Assembly: GCA_963759095.1 (NCBI GenBank)
Contig: CAVWYF010000037.1
Coordinates: 1-64,000 of the forward strand
Length of the DNA: 64,000 nt
Reading direction: 5' to 3'
Source of the DNA: Anderseniella sp963759095
GTDB taxonomy: Bacteria > Pseudomonadota > Alphaproteobacteria > Rhizobiales > Aestuariivirgaceae
The notes beneath the pieces were generated by a model, which saw nothing but the letters and a program-made list of their open reading frames with translations, was not told where the DNA came from and did not search any database. The translations under genes and the position numbers were made by a program. This document shows positions 47,955-56,415 of this stretch, one piece after another; positions within the stretch are counted from its first letter, which is position 1, and each line of letters begins with the position of its first letter.

Positions 47955-50285
47955 TCAGTTTCTCAAGGGTTTGCCGGTTTTCAAAGTATGTTTAATGCGA
48001 GCGACAGTGTTCTTGGTTCGAACCAATTTCATGAACGCCTTGCGCTCCAAAGTAAGGATGTCGTCTTCGCTGACCGTGTCAGTTATATCGACCTCACCAC
48101 CAGAGAGTACTTCCGCCAGTGCACGGGCGACCGTGACATCGTGAGCTGTTATTTTGCCCTGCTTGCGATATCCCGCAACGGCCAACTCCATCGCGACGCG
48201 AGCGGTTGGGCCAGGAAGCCGTAATTTCTCAGGCAGGGGTGGCTGATAGTCGGTTACAAGCTCCAAAGCACGTTGCTTGGCATCGGCCAGCAACCGATCT
48301 CGGTTCATGGTGATACCGTCATGCTCGCGCAAAAACAGATGATCGCGCGCCTCTTCAGCAGATTTGGCGACTGTCGCCATTGCAATTGTCTCAAAGACCT
48401 TAATGACTGCTGGCATAGGGCCGTTTTGAAGTTTTGCATTGCCACTCCAGCGCAACAGCATTTCCTTGCATCCGCCCCACGCCGGCACCAGACCAACTCC
48501 CGTTTCCACCAGACCTGAATAAGTCTCGGCATGAGCTTGTATCGCATCAGCATGCAGCAGAATCTCACAGCCACCGCCAAGAGCCATACCGGACGGTGCA
48601 CCAACCACTGGAAAAGAGCCGTACTTCAGCCGCTTGTAAGCCTTCTGACCCATCGCGAGCAACGGTTCGACCAGAAACCAGGATCGCAGAAATGCCGGGA
48701 CCAGCAGCAGACCAATATTCGCGCCGATGGAGAAATGATCGCCTTCATTGTAGATGACCAGGGCCTTGTAATCGCGTTGAACGATATCAACCGCCTTGTT
48801 GACCATGGACAGGCTTAAGGGGTTCAGCGAATTCATTTTTGAGTGGAATTCCAGACAGGCAACGCCGTCTCCAATATCCCACAGACTGGCCGAGCGATTG
48901 GCCGCAATCGGACTGGCCTTGAGCCTTATGTCCTTGAGCAGCAATACGGAGTCAGGGCGTTGCACAGGCAGGTAGCCGCTTGACTGTGTGAATTGATGGA
49001 GCATGCCATCGTCAACTCGATAAAACGTGGCATCACCAACCTGTTCAAGGAAGGCGGGAACCGGGCTTCCCTCTCTACGTAACTTGTCGGCGAACCAGGC
49101 AGGACCCAATTTGTCGATCAACTCGAACGGGCCGTATTTCCAATTGTAACCCAGCCGCATCGCTTCATCGACAACAGCCGGGCTGTCAGCAACTTCAGGT
49201 ATAAGCCAGGCAGCATAGGACAATGTTCTGGCCATCACTGCCCAAGCATACCGGCCGGCCGCATCGGGATGATCCATCAACGCCCGCAGGTTACCTTTAC
49301 GGGCTCTTTTCAAGCTTGCAAAACGCGGTTTACGGTTTGCGTCATGGTAGGCACCGCTTGCGAGGTCCATCGCCTGTTTGGTCTTCTTGCCGGTGGATTG
49401 TTCAAGCCGATAGAAGCCACCTTTGCCTTTCCGGCCCGTATAACCGTCGGCGATCATGCGTTCGATCAATTGCGGTTCGCGATGGATATTATGAAACGGA
49501 TCGCTGGTTGGAAGTGCACGTTCCATGCTAGACAGGACATGAGGCATCAGGTCCAAACCCACCATATCCAGCAAGCCAAAAACACCTGACTTTGGAATGC
49601 CGAACGGTGCGCCAATGGTGGCATCAGCCGTCTCAATATCTATGCCTTGGTCTATCGCCGTAACGACAGCGCATTGCAGCCAATAGGTGCCCAGCCTGTT
49701 TGCGATAAAGCCGGGAGTGTCCTTACAGTCGATCACCGTCTTGCCGAGTAACCTGTCCGCAAAGTCTCGCACTGCGCTGGCAATATCGCTCCGGGTATCG
49801 GGCCCGGTAACAATTTCAAGCAAGCGCATATAGCGTGGGGGGTTGAAGAAATGCGATATCAGAAAATGGTTGCGAAAGTTGCTTTCCAAACCATCGACCA
49901 ATGAGGCAAGTGGTATTGTTGATGTGTTGGAAGATACCACCGCTCGATCATGACGATGCTTCGAGATCTTCTTGTAGAGGCCCTGTTTGACCTCGAGGTT
50001 TTCGATCACAGCTTCAACGATCCAGTCGCACTCAGAAAGCCGGTTGAGATGGTCCTTGATATTGCCTGGCGTAATGAGTTCGACATTGCGCCGGTGCATC
50101 AGCGGGGCCGGATCAGTCTTGAGCAGTCTTTCAATTGCATCCTTCGCAATGACATCCCGATCGCTGGCCGCATCGGGCACAACATCAAGTAGATCGACAG
50201 GTATACCGGCATTGGCAAATTGAGCTGCGATGCCAGCTCCCATGACACCCGACCCGATGACGGCGGCTTTGCGTATGTTTATCAC
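47955..50285 (-). CDS. fadN: 3-hydroxyacyl-CoA dehydrogenase / enoyl-CoA hydratase (FadN type)
   Basis: 776 residues from GTG 50285, whose GTGA overlaps the thiolase stop by 4 nt; the longer frame to 50333 lies within the thiolase gene and is rejected. Domain order is dehydrogenase first: AAVIGSGVMGAGIAAQFANAG (NAD site, residues 7-27), VVSSNTSTIPL, DTPGFIANRLGTYWL, then C-terminal dehydrogenase halves, and an enoyl-CoA hydratase domain last (about 470-680: FSIGANIGLL, GMALGGGCEILLHADAIQA, GVGLVPAWGGCKEML). This order is that of Bacillus FadN, the reverse of E. coli FadB. It converts enoyl-CoA to 3-ketoacyl-CoA in two steps. Confidence 0.92.
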   Translation of the reverse strand: MINIRKAAVIGSGVMGAGIAAQFANAGIPVDLLDVVPDAASDRDVIAKDAIERLLKTDPAPLMHRRNVELITPGNIKDHLNRLSECDWIVEAVIENLEVKQGLYKKISKHRHDRAVVSSNTSTIPLASLVDGLESNFRNHFLISHFFNPPRYMRLLEIVTGPDTRSDIASAVRDFADRLLGKTVIDCKDTPGFIANRLGTYWLQCAVVTAIDQGIDIETADATIGAPFGIPKSGVFGLLDMVGLDLMPHVLSSMERALPTSDPFHNIHREPQLIERMIADGYTGRKGKGGFYRLEQSTGKKTKQAMDLASGAYHDANRKPRFASLKRARKGNLRALMDHPDAAGRYAWAVMARTLSYAAWLIPEVADSPAVVDEAMRLGYNWKYGPFELIDKLGPAWFADKLRREGSPVPAFLEQVGDATFYRVDDGMLHQFTQSSGYLPVQRPDSVLLLKDIRLKASPIAANRSASLWDIGDGVACLEFHSKMNSLNPLSLSMVNKAVDIVQRDYKALVIYNEGDHFSIGANIGLLLVPAFLRSWFLVEPLLAMGQKAYKRLKYGSFPVVGAPSGMALGGGCEILLHADAIQAHAETYSGLVETGVGLVPAWGGCKEMLLRWSGNAKLQNGPMPAVIKVFETIAMATVAKSAEEARDHLFLREHDGITMNRDRLLADAKQRALELVTDYQPPLPEKLRLPGPTARVAMELAVAGYRKQGKITAHDVTVARALAEVLSGGEVDITDTVSEDDILTLERKAFMKLVRTKNTVARIKHTLKTGKPLRN

Positions 50286-51421
50286 CGAATTGCTTCCAAC
50301 ACGGTTGCAATGCCCTGGCCACCGCCGATGCACTGGGTTGCAAGACCATAACGCCCGCCCTGGCGTCTCAACAATTGCGCCGCCTTCCCGGTTATGCGCG
50401 CACCGGTGGCACCTAGCGGGTGGCCAATAGCTATGGCACCGCCGTCGAGGTTTATCTTGTCAGCATTCAACCCAAGGTCACGAATATTGGCCAGTGCCTG
50501 TGCGGCAAATGCCTCATTGAGCTCGATGACGTCCAGGTCTTCCGTGCCAATACCGGCGCGGGACAGAGCTTTTTGCGTTGCCCCTGTGGGACCGAGTCCC
50601 ATGAGTTCGGGTTGGCAACCATAGGTCGCAATCCCTTTAATCACAGCAAAAGGTTCCAAGCCCGTCTTGTCGGCGAACTCCCGCGTACATACCAGCACAG
50701 CCGATGCGCCGTCAGTCAGCGGTGAGGATGTGCCTGCCGTTACCGTGCCATCTTCATCAAAAGCCGGTTTCAGCTCGGCCAGTTTTTCCAAAGTGGTCTC
50801 GGGCCGGATGCACCCATCCTGGTCCACCGTTCCTGTTGCCGTAACAATAGGTATGATCTCGTCAGCGAGTTGACCGGCGATCTGGGCGGCCACGGCCTTT
50901 TGATGACTGTGTTCAGCGAAAGTGTCCTGCTCACTCCGGCTCAGTTCATATTTCACAGCAACGTTTTCTGCCGTTTCGCCCATCGAGACATAAGCTTGCG
51001 GATAGCGGTCGAACAACGCCGGGTTCGGCATCGGATTAAAGCCCATAATCGGAACCCTGGTCATGGACTCCACGCCCGCACAAATGAAAGCCTCTCCAGC
51101 ATTCATCTGAATAGCGCCTGCCGCCATGTGGATTGCCTGCATCGAAGACCCGCAGAACCGGTTAACTGTTACGCCAGTCACGCTCATCGGCAGATCAGCT
51201 AGAACACCGATCAGACGGGCAACGTTCAACCCTTGCTCGGCTTCAGGAAAGGCGCACCCGACAATCAGATCTTCTATCTCGCCAGGGTCAATACCGGTTT
51301 TGTCGATCAGGCCGTGGACCACCTGCGCGGCTAGATCATCAGCGCGCACGTGGGACAAGGCGCCTCGGTTGGCAAGGGTAAATGGCGACCGAATATAGTC
51401 GGCGATAACAACAGATTTCAT
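50282..51421 (-). CDS. fadA: 3-ketoacyl-CoA thiolase
   Basis: 379 residues, starting MKSVVIADYIRSPF at ATG 51421. Active-site Cys in VNRFCGSSMQAIH (C90), conserved His in GGAIAIGHPLGATGARI, and the terminal Cys loop TQCIGGGQGIATVLE. It cleaves 3-ketoacyl-CoA to acetyl-CoA and a shortened acyl-CoA. ATGA overlap with the upstream ligase-fusion gene and GTGA overlap with the downstream fadN show tight translational coupling; it is the partner of the dehydrogenase/hydratase. Confidence 0.93.
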   Translation of the reverse strand: MKSVVIADYIRSPFTLANRGALSHVRADDLAAQVVHGLIDKTGIDPGEIEDLIVGCAFPEAEQGLNVARLIGVLADLPMSVTGVTVNRFCGSSMQAIHMAAGAIQMNAGEAFICAGVESMTRVPIMGFNPMPNPALFDRYPQAYVSMGETAENVAVKYELSRSEQDTFAEHSHQKAVAAQIAGQLADEIIPIVTATGTVDQDGCIRPETTLEKLAELKPAFDEDGTVTAGTSSPLTDGASAVLVCTREFADKTGLEPFAVIKGIATYGCQPELMGLGPTGATQKALSRAGIGTEDLDVIELNEAFAAQALANIRDLGLNADKINLDGGAIAIGHPLGATGARITGKAAQLLRRQGGRYGLATQCIGGGQGIATVLEAIR

Positions 51422-54400
51422 GGTTGCGATATCCGATCGGGGAAGATGTCACTGTCTTCGATGACTTGTGGTTGTGCGCGACGCAATGCTTCTTCGTCGA
51501 TTAGTTCTTTCTTCGACAATTTGCCCACCAGGGTCTTCGGGAGTTGCTGACGAAACTCGATTTCCCTGGGCATTTCCATGGGTGACAGCTTGTCGACCAG
51601 ATAAGCATGGATGGCATCTGCTGATTCTGGTGCGCCTTGTCTTAGCACCACAAATGCTTTCGGGACTTCACCTTGTTGATCATGTGGGATGCCGATCACC
51701 GCGGCTTCGACCACATCCGGAAACTGCTGCAGCGCTTCTTCTATGACACGTGGGTAGACGTTGAAGCCGCCATTGAGGATGAGATCTTTTTGACGGTCGA
51801 CCATGAACAGAAATCCATCTTCGTCCATATAGCCCAGGTCGCCGGTATGCAACACGCCGCCGTCTAAGGCCTCAGCGGTTTCCTTCTCACCTCGCCAGTA
51901 TCCTTCCATCACTTGCGGACCATCTATGCAAATCTCGCCGATCTCGCCTTGCGGCATCAGCTTTCCGGGATTCTCAGGATTCCGAATTTCGACAATGGTG
52001 CGTGACAATGGTATGCCAACCGATCCCGGTTTCTGGATGCCCCCAATGGGATTGCAGGTTGCCACAGGTGACGCCTCACTGAGCCCATACCCTTCAACGA
52101 TCTGACAGCCGGTCAAAGTCTCGAAATCAGTCTTTGTGGACAGTGGCAGTGGGGCGCCGCCGGAAATGCAAATTCTGATGGAGGCAAGATCATTCTTGTT
52201 AAGGCCAGGATGAGTGCTGATTGCAGAAAACAATGCTGGCACAGCTGGAAAGATGGTTGGCTTTGCCTCTCTAATTGTCTTCAGTGTTTCCTCAATCTCG
52301 AAACGAGGAAGCAGCACCAGGCGCGCTCCTGTGGCAATGCCGTAGTTCATGCCTACTGTCATAGCGAATACATGAAACAATGGCAGCACAATCAGCATGC
52401 GCTCACGGCCCTCGCGACCTTCCTTATACATGCGCCTGATCTGCTCAGCATTTATGAAAAGGTTGGCATGGGTCAGCATGGCGCCTTTAGGCACACCTGT
52501 GGTTCCACCGCTATATTGCAGCACGGCTATATCGCTTTCAGGATCTATTGCGGGCAGCGAATACTCGCCATCGTTGTCAATCAGCGTCTCGAATGAAATG
52601 AAACGCTCATCGGCGGGTAACTTGCTGATTTCATTAGATTTCCAAACAGAAAACAATGTGCCTTTAATAACAGGCAGTGTTGCGCTGAAGTTACAGACAA
52701 CGACTTTTCGCAACTCATCGGTGCCAATCAGGGGGGCGATTTTGGAAAACAGCTGCTTAAGATCAATAGTAATTGCAATCTCCATGGCGGAGTCGCGTAC
52801 CAGATGTTCAATCTCTTGTGCGGCATACAACGGATTGATGTTTACCACGATGCCACCAGCCTTGAGCACGGCGAAATAGCAAACGACTGAATAAGGCGTA
52901 TTGGGCAGACATAGACCAACGCGAGTGCCCTTGGTCACCCCGAGTTTCTGCAACCCTGCGACGGCGAGGTCAACTTGACGTGCAATCTCGGCGTAGGAAT
53001 AGGTGCGTTTCAAGAACTCAATGCATGGCCGGGTGGCAAACCGAGCGACGGATTCATCAAAGATCGAATAAAGCGGTTTGGCAGGCAACGGTGCATGCCA
53101 TTGCCCAATCCCTGTATAGGCCGTCTCCCATGGGTACATGGGCTTGCGGCGGTGCTCTATTGGGTGGCTTGCCTGGATTCGCGCTAGAAACGCGAGTACT
53201 CTGTTCTGGGCACTTCCAATATCCTCGTTGAGGATGCCGTGTCGGTCTGATTTGGTCATTTGCAGTTGCTTGTCCGTCGATCCAATCTTTCGATAAATCA
53301 AGTCGGCACTGTGAGGATCAACAACGGTGTCGCTGTCGCCTTGCATTATCAATGCAGGGCACACCACATCACCCAGCACTCCGTTCATTGCAGCGACAGC
53401 TCGGCGCAGTTCGTAAATTCCTTTGATTGGTATATGCCGGTAGTTGATGTGAGGATGTTCTGATTCATTGCTGCGAAAAGCGAGCCGATTGTCGGTTGCC
53501 GGAACAATATCCAGGAGTTTGCTTGCGCCATGCAGCAAAGGCACAAAGACCAAATTCTTGTTGCGAAACTTCAGTGGTGCGGACACAACTGCAACACCGG
53601 CCAGGTTTTCCGGGTGCTGCGCTGCCATGATGAGCGAGAGAGCGCCGCCGGTGGAGAAACCGACCAAACACACCCTCCGGGCAAACGGCGAGATGATCTG
53701 GTAGCCGCGCTGGACAGTATCCAGCCACTCCTTCCAGTCGCGTGTTGCCAGATCATGTGGTGATGTTCCATGACCTTTTAACCGCACACCAATCACAGGG
53801 TGTCCTGCCGCTGCAATGCGTTCCCCCAATTGCTTAAGTTCAGCGGGAGAAGCAAGAAAACCATGCACAAGCACAACACCCAAACCATTGCCACCGTCTT
53901 CAGGTATCAGCAGATAGGGCGAAGAATCTTCTGTGGCAGTTTCCGCATCATTTAGAAGTTTGTGTCGCTTGCGACAAAAGGCTTTCCTATCCCATTTAAG
54001 AGAGCGCAACTCGTCATCGAAGCCAAGCCGAGCAACATCTTGATCGGACAGTTTGGCAGCACGTTTATAGGCGTCTTGCAATGCGGTCTGCACCGCCTTT
54101 ATGGGAGCAACTTCATTGGCATACACTTCAATGGGATTTTGCAGCCGGACACTTTCGAAGTCGTGCTCCTGGTGCAACTTTGGCAGGAAGTTGTAGTAGT
54201 TCGCGTCCGGCTCAATCAGACTGAGACTTTCCGCTTCAGACATAAATAGAGACAACTGCGGCGCACTCGCCTGCATAATGGTTGAGTATTTCTCAGGATT
54301 TGCCAAGCCGCGGTGCAATTGAACACCCGAAGCGTTCTGCAGATTCTTTATGGCAAGATAGAGCATCCTGTGAAAGTTAGCGCGCCCGATCTTGTCATGT

Positions 54401-55461
54401 GCATTGTCCAAGTGCAGCAATATCAAGCCCGCCGCCAAATGGCTGAGATTAACTGTGACGCCGGAATACATTTCGGTCATGCAAGCGTCGCGCATTGACT
54501 TAGTGTGGTTTTTTATTCGACCGTGGACGAGACGTTCACGCCAACTCAACCGTTCGCAGGTATCCTTGAAGAACTCATCCAAATTGTCGATGCCGCGGAT
54601 GGCAATACCCAGCAACTTACGTTCAAGAAACGAGAATGATTTTGAGTTGTGGATGGCGTTGCCGACACGGATGTCCATGTCGCTATCCTTGAGCAACAAG
54701 TTTCCCTCGATCAGAAGTTCTTCTTCGAGTTGAGGATTCAGTCCTCCTGAGAAAAGCTCAGCACAGCGCTGCAAGGAGTTGCCGCCCACTCGCATCGGAT
54801 AAAATGTGATGTTGGATGGCATTACCATCGTAGGTTGGCGTACTGCCGACAAGAGCTTCTCGATACTGTCGAGGTGCAGCTTGCCTACCCAGCGTTCGAG
54901 CTCAGGGATATTATTCCGCTTGTGGTTTTCCAGAATCCCGATCTTGAAGGCGTCCAGAGTGAGCGCGAGCAATGCAGCGCCGGAATGATGTTTCCTGCGT
55001 CTCATTGAGGTGCGGGAATACACGTTCAACTGGCCATCGGCATCCATAACTCGCCGATCTTTTACCAAGCCGCCTTCCGGAAAAAAAACGACCTTACGGC
55101 CCTTCAGGATTTCCTCGGCCAAGAACGGTAACAAGCGGTCATAATTGTTGGGTACCGCACCCAGCGACTGGAGATAACGGCCAAATGAATTATTGTTCGC
55201 AAACAACTCATGTGTTGCGACGGACCTGCAGTATTTCCCTGTTTCCTGAAAAATAATGTAGTTGGTAATGAAGGTTTCAAAGCGGGCAAAATGATTGAAC
55301 AGGAATATTTGGCCGTTCTGTAACTGGCCCTCTTTGTGGTGCATCTTAATGTTGATGGAAAGGCGCCTGCGCAGCGTTGACATTGCGCGCACCGTCCAAT
55401 CGCACGTCTGCTCGCTTATTCTCAAGTCAGCATCTAGATCATAGTCAACTCGGCCCAACAT
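51418..55461 (-). CDS. Acyltransferase + alpha/beta hydrolase + long-chain acyl-CoA ligase fusion
   Basis: One 1,347-residue polypeptide with three enzymatic parts. Residues ~45-350: PlsB/PlsC-like acyltransferase, with NHFARFE (H57-x4-E62, Glu in place of the usual Asp) and VVFFPEGG (127-131). Residues ~520-770: lipase-type hydrolase, VLVHGFLASPAE (oxyanion region, H533), nucleophile VGFSTGGALS (S603), QGDSDTVVDP and SDRHGILNE for Asp and His. Residues ~775-1340: AMP-forming ligase with YSGGTTGVPKGAML (~984), EGYGLSEASP, HTGDLGYMDEDGFL and the LVGKLSKKEL lysine loop. A GAGGT element sits 9 nt before the ATG. It is the first gene of the fad operon. Likely job: release fatty acids from a lipid or ester and activate them for the downstream enzymes; the acyltransferase role is unclear. 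Confidence 0.88.
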   Translation of the reverse strand: MLGRVDYDLDADLRISEQTCDWTVRAMSTLRRRLSINIKMHHKEGQLQNGQIFLFNHFARFETFITNYIIFQETGKYCRSVATHELFANNNSFGRYLQSLGAVPNNYDRLLPFLAEEILKGRKVVFFPEGGLVKDRRVMDADGQLNVYSRTSMRRRKHHSGAALLALTLDAFKIGILENHKRNNIPELERWVGKLHLDSIEKLLSAVRQPTMVMPSNITFYPMRVGGNSLQRCAELFSGGLNPQLEEELLIEGNLLLKDSDMDIRVGNAIHNSKSFSFLERKLLGIAIRGIDNLDEFFKDTCERLSWRERLVHGRIKNHTKSMRDACMTEMYSGVTVNLSHLAAGLILLHLDNAHDKIGRANFHRMLYLAIKNLQNASGVQLHRGLANPEKYSTIMQASAPQLSLFMSEAESLSLIEPDANYYNFLPKLHQEHDFESVRLQNPIEVYANEVAPIKAVQTALQDAYKRAAKLSDQDVARLGFDDELRSLKWDRKAFCRKRHKLLNDAETATEDSSPYLLIPEDGGNGLGVVLVHGFLASPAELKQLGERIAAAGHPVIGVRLKGHGTSPHDLATRDWKEWLDTVQRGYQIISPFARRVCLVGFSTGGALSLIMAAQHPENLAGVAVVSAPLKFRNKNLVFVPLLHGASKLLDIVPATDNRLAFRSNESEHPHINYRHIPIKGIYELRRAVAAMNGVLGDVVCPALIMQGDSDTVVDPHSADLIYRKIGSTDKQLQMTKSDRHGILNEDIGSAQNRVLAFLARIQASHPIEHRRKPMYPWETAYTGIGQWHAPLPAKPLYSIFDESVARFATRPCIEFLKRTYSYAEIARQVDLAVAGLQKLGVTKGTRVGLCLPNTPYSVVCYFAVLKAGGIVVNINPLYAAQEIEHLVRDSAMEIAITIDLKQLFSKIAPLIGTDELRKVVVCNFSATLPVIKGTLFSVWKSNEISKLPADERFISFETLIDNDGEYSLPAIDPESDIAVLQYSGGTTGVPKGAMLTHANLFINAEQIRRMYKEGREGRERMLIVLPLFHVFAMTVGMNYGIATGARLVLLPRFEIEETLKTIREAKPTIFPAVPALFSAISTHPGLNKNDLASIRICISGGAPLPLSTKTDFETLTGCQIVEGYGLSEASPVATCNPIGGIQKPGSVGIPLSRTIVEIRNPENPGKLMPQGEIGEICIDGPQVMEGYWRGEKETAEALDGGVLHTGDLGYMDEDGFLFMVDRQKDLILNGGFNVYPRVIEEALQQFPDVVEAAVIGIPHDQQGEVPKAFVVLRQGAPESADAIHAYLVDKLSPMEMPREIEFRQQLPKTLVGKLSKKELIDEEALRRAQPQVIEDSDIFPDRISQP

Positions 55462-55847
55462 CGGATTTAACCTCGGTTCGGGAGCGCCAAAATCTCCCGT
55501 CCCACAGAGATTGGTCCACTACCAAAGCCTAAATATGGCACGGAATCCTGACCAATTGCTTTACATTGAGAGTGTCGGGAGCTGCCTGCAGCCCGCAAGG
55601 ACCTACAAACGACGGCGATCCTGGTTTTTGGTCGAAGGTCAATTGATCTTGCAGGTGGGCGGCGAATGGACCTGGTTTGCTTGCAGCCCATTGTCTTAGT
55701 TAACGCGAGGCTTGTTTACCTCCAGGCGCAGACATATAATTGGTCTAAATCGTGCGTTAATGCCCGACAGGGGCTGTTTAGCACGTGTGGCAAATTCACT
55801 TTCGGGCACAAGGTTACACAGGGTGTAACTGGACAGGAGGAATTGCC
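55462..55847. other. Upstream region of the fad operon
   Basis: Holds the minus-strand promoter of the fatty-acid operon. No FadR-type palindrome or other operator was recognised by eye, and no gene is supported. Confidence 0.4.
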
Positions 55848-55964
55848 ATGTCGATTTCAATTGACAGCAAATGGTTTGCCAAGCATCGCGGATGTTTGGG
55901 AGTAACCTGCTGCCGGCCAACCGCAGTGTTTGCCAATTTCCTCCAAGGATCAGACCGTGAGTAA
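55848..55964 (+). CDS. 38-residue small ORF with strong RBS
   Basis: AGGAGG (55835-55840) lies 7 nt before ATG 55848. The ORF reads MSISIDSKWFAKHRGCLG and continues with VTCCRPTAVFANFLQGSDRE to TAA at 55962-55964. Its end overlaps the GTG start (55957) of the next small gene in another frame, an arrangement typical of translational coupling. It contains three Cys. No family recognised; it could be a leader peptide for the next gene. Confidence 0.45.
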   Translation: MSISIDSKWFAKHRGCLGVTCCRPTAVFANFLQGSDRE

Positions 55965-56124
55965 GAGGCACAAGCAATTAAAGACCTGGATCGGCCAGTT
56001 CCTATGTCTCCTGGGTATTCATGACTTTCGTCTGGTCGAAGTGGAGGAAAGTTTTGGATTGGGTGGCTCGGTAAAGAAGATCGAATGTCGACGCTGTGGG
56101 TATTTCACCACCCAACAGGGATGA
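55957..56124 (+). CDS. Small zinc-binding-like protein (DUF1660-like)
   Basis: 55 residues from GTG 55957 (VSKRHKQLKTWIGQ). Features: CLLGIHDFRLVEVEE and KKIECRRCGYFTTQQG, giving a Cys plus a C-x2-C pair and a His as possible metal ligands. The pattern 'LLG.H.F ... C.RCG' is that of small phage/island DUF1660-type proteins. No RBS of its own; probably coupled to the preceding 38-residue ORF. It lies just outside the integrase-side att core. Confidence 0.55.
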   Translation: MSKRHKQLKTWIGQFLCLLGIHDFRLVEVEESFGLGGSVKKIECRRCGYFTTQQG

Positions 56125-56160
56125 CGTGATTTCGGTACCATGACGGATCGCGCCCGGTCT

Positions 56161-56200
56161 CCGCTTAGCCGTTTAGCCGCTTAGTCGCTTAGTCGCTTAA
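56161..56200 (+). repeat. Five tandem octamers (CCGCTTAG-type)
   Basis: Exact head-to-tail array of 8-bp units: CCGCTTAG, CCGTTTAG, CCGCTTAG, TCGCTTAG, TCGCTTAA. It lies 59 bp outside the tRNA-Ser-like core and 216 bp upstream of the integrase gene. Could be protein-binding iterons, integrase arm sites of another element, or simple expansion. Confidence 0.75.
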
Positions 56201-56258
56201 AACGGACGTTTGCACTACGACTAACCTTGTAATCAAGCAATATGCTGAACAATAAACG

Positions 56259-56272
56259 TGGCGGAGAGAAAG
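56259..56272 (-). other. Putative attachment core (tRNA-Ser 3' end-like)
   Basis: On the minus strand CTTTCTCTCCGCCA, identical in form to the acceptor 3' strand, discriminator G and CCA of many alphaproteobacterial tRNA-Ser genes. No tRNA body is attached, so this would be the side of the junction carrying only the duplicated 3' end, with the complete tRNA outside the window to the right. Between it and the integrase, GTTCA/TGAAC and ATTGTT elements (56283-56372) recur and may be arm sites. 13 of 14 bases match the CCA end of repeat D. Confidence 0.5.
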
Positions 56273-56415
56273 ACCGACATACTATTGTTTGCCATTGTTC
56301 ATTTACGTTCACCAACCTATTGTTTTATATACGCTTCATCCTATAACATGTTCATTGAAGTTCACCGAACATTGCTGAAATCCTCACTTTGAAGTGGGGA
56401 AGATAGTGGGGATGG

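Noticed and set aside
52397..52879. 160-codon plus-strand frame in the ligase fusion
   Set aside because: Opposite a conserved AMP-ligase domain; no start signal or motif.
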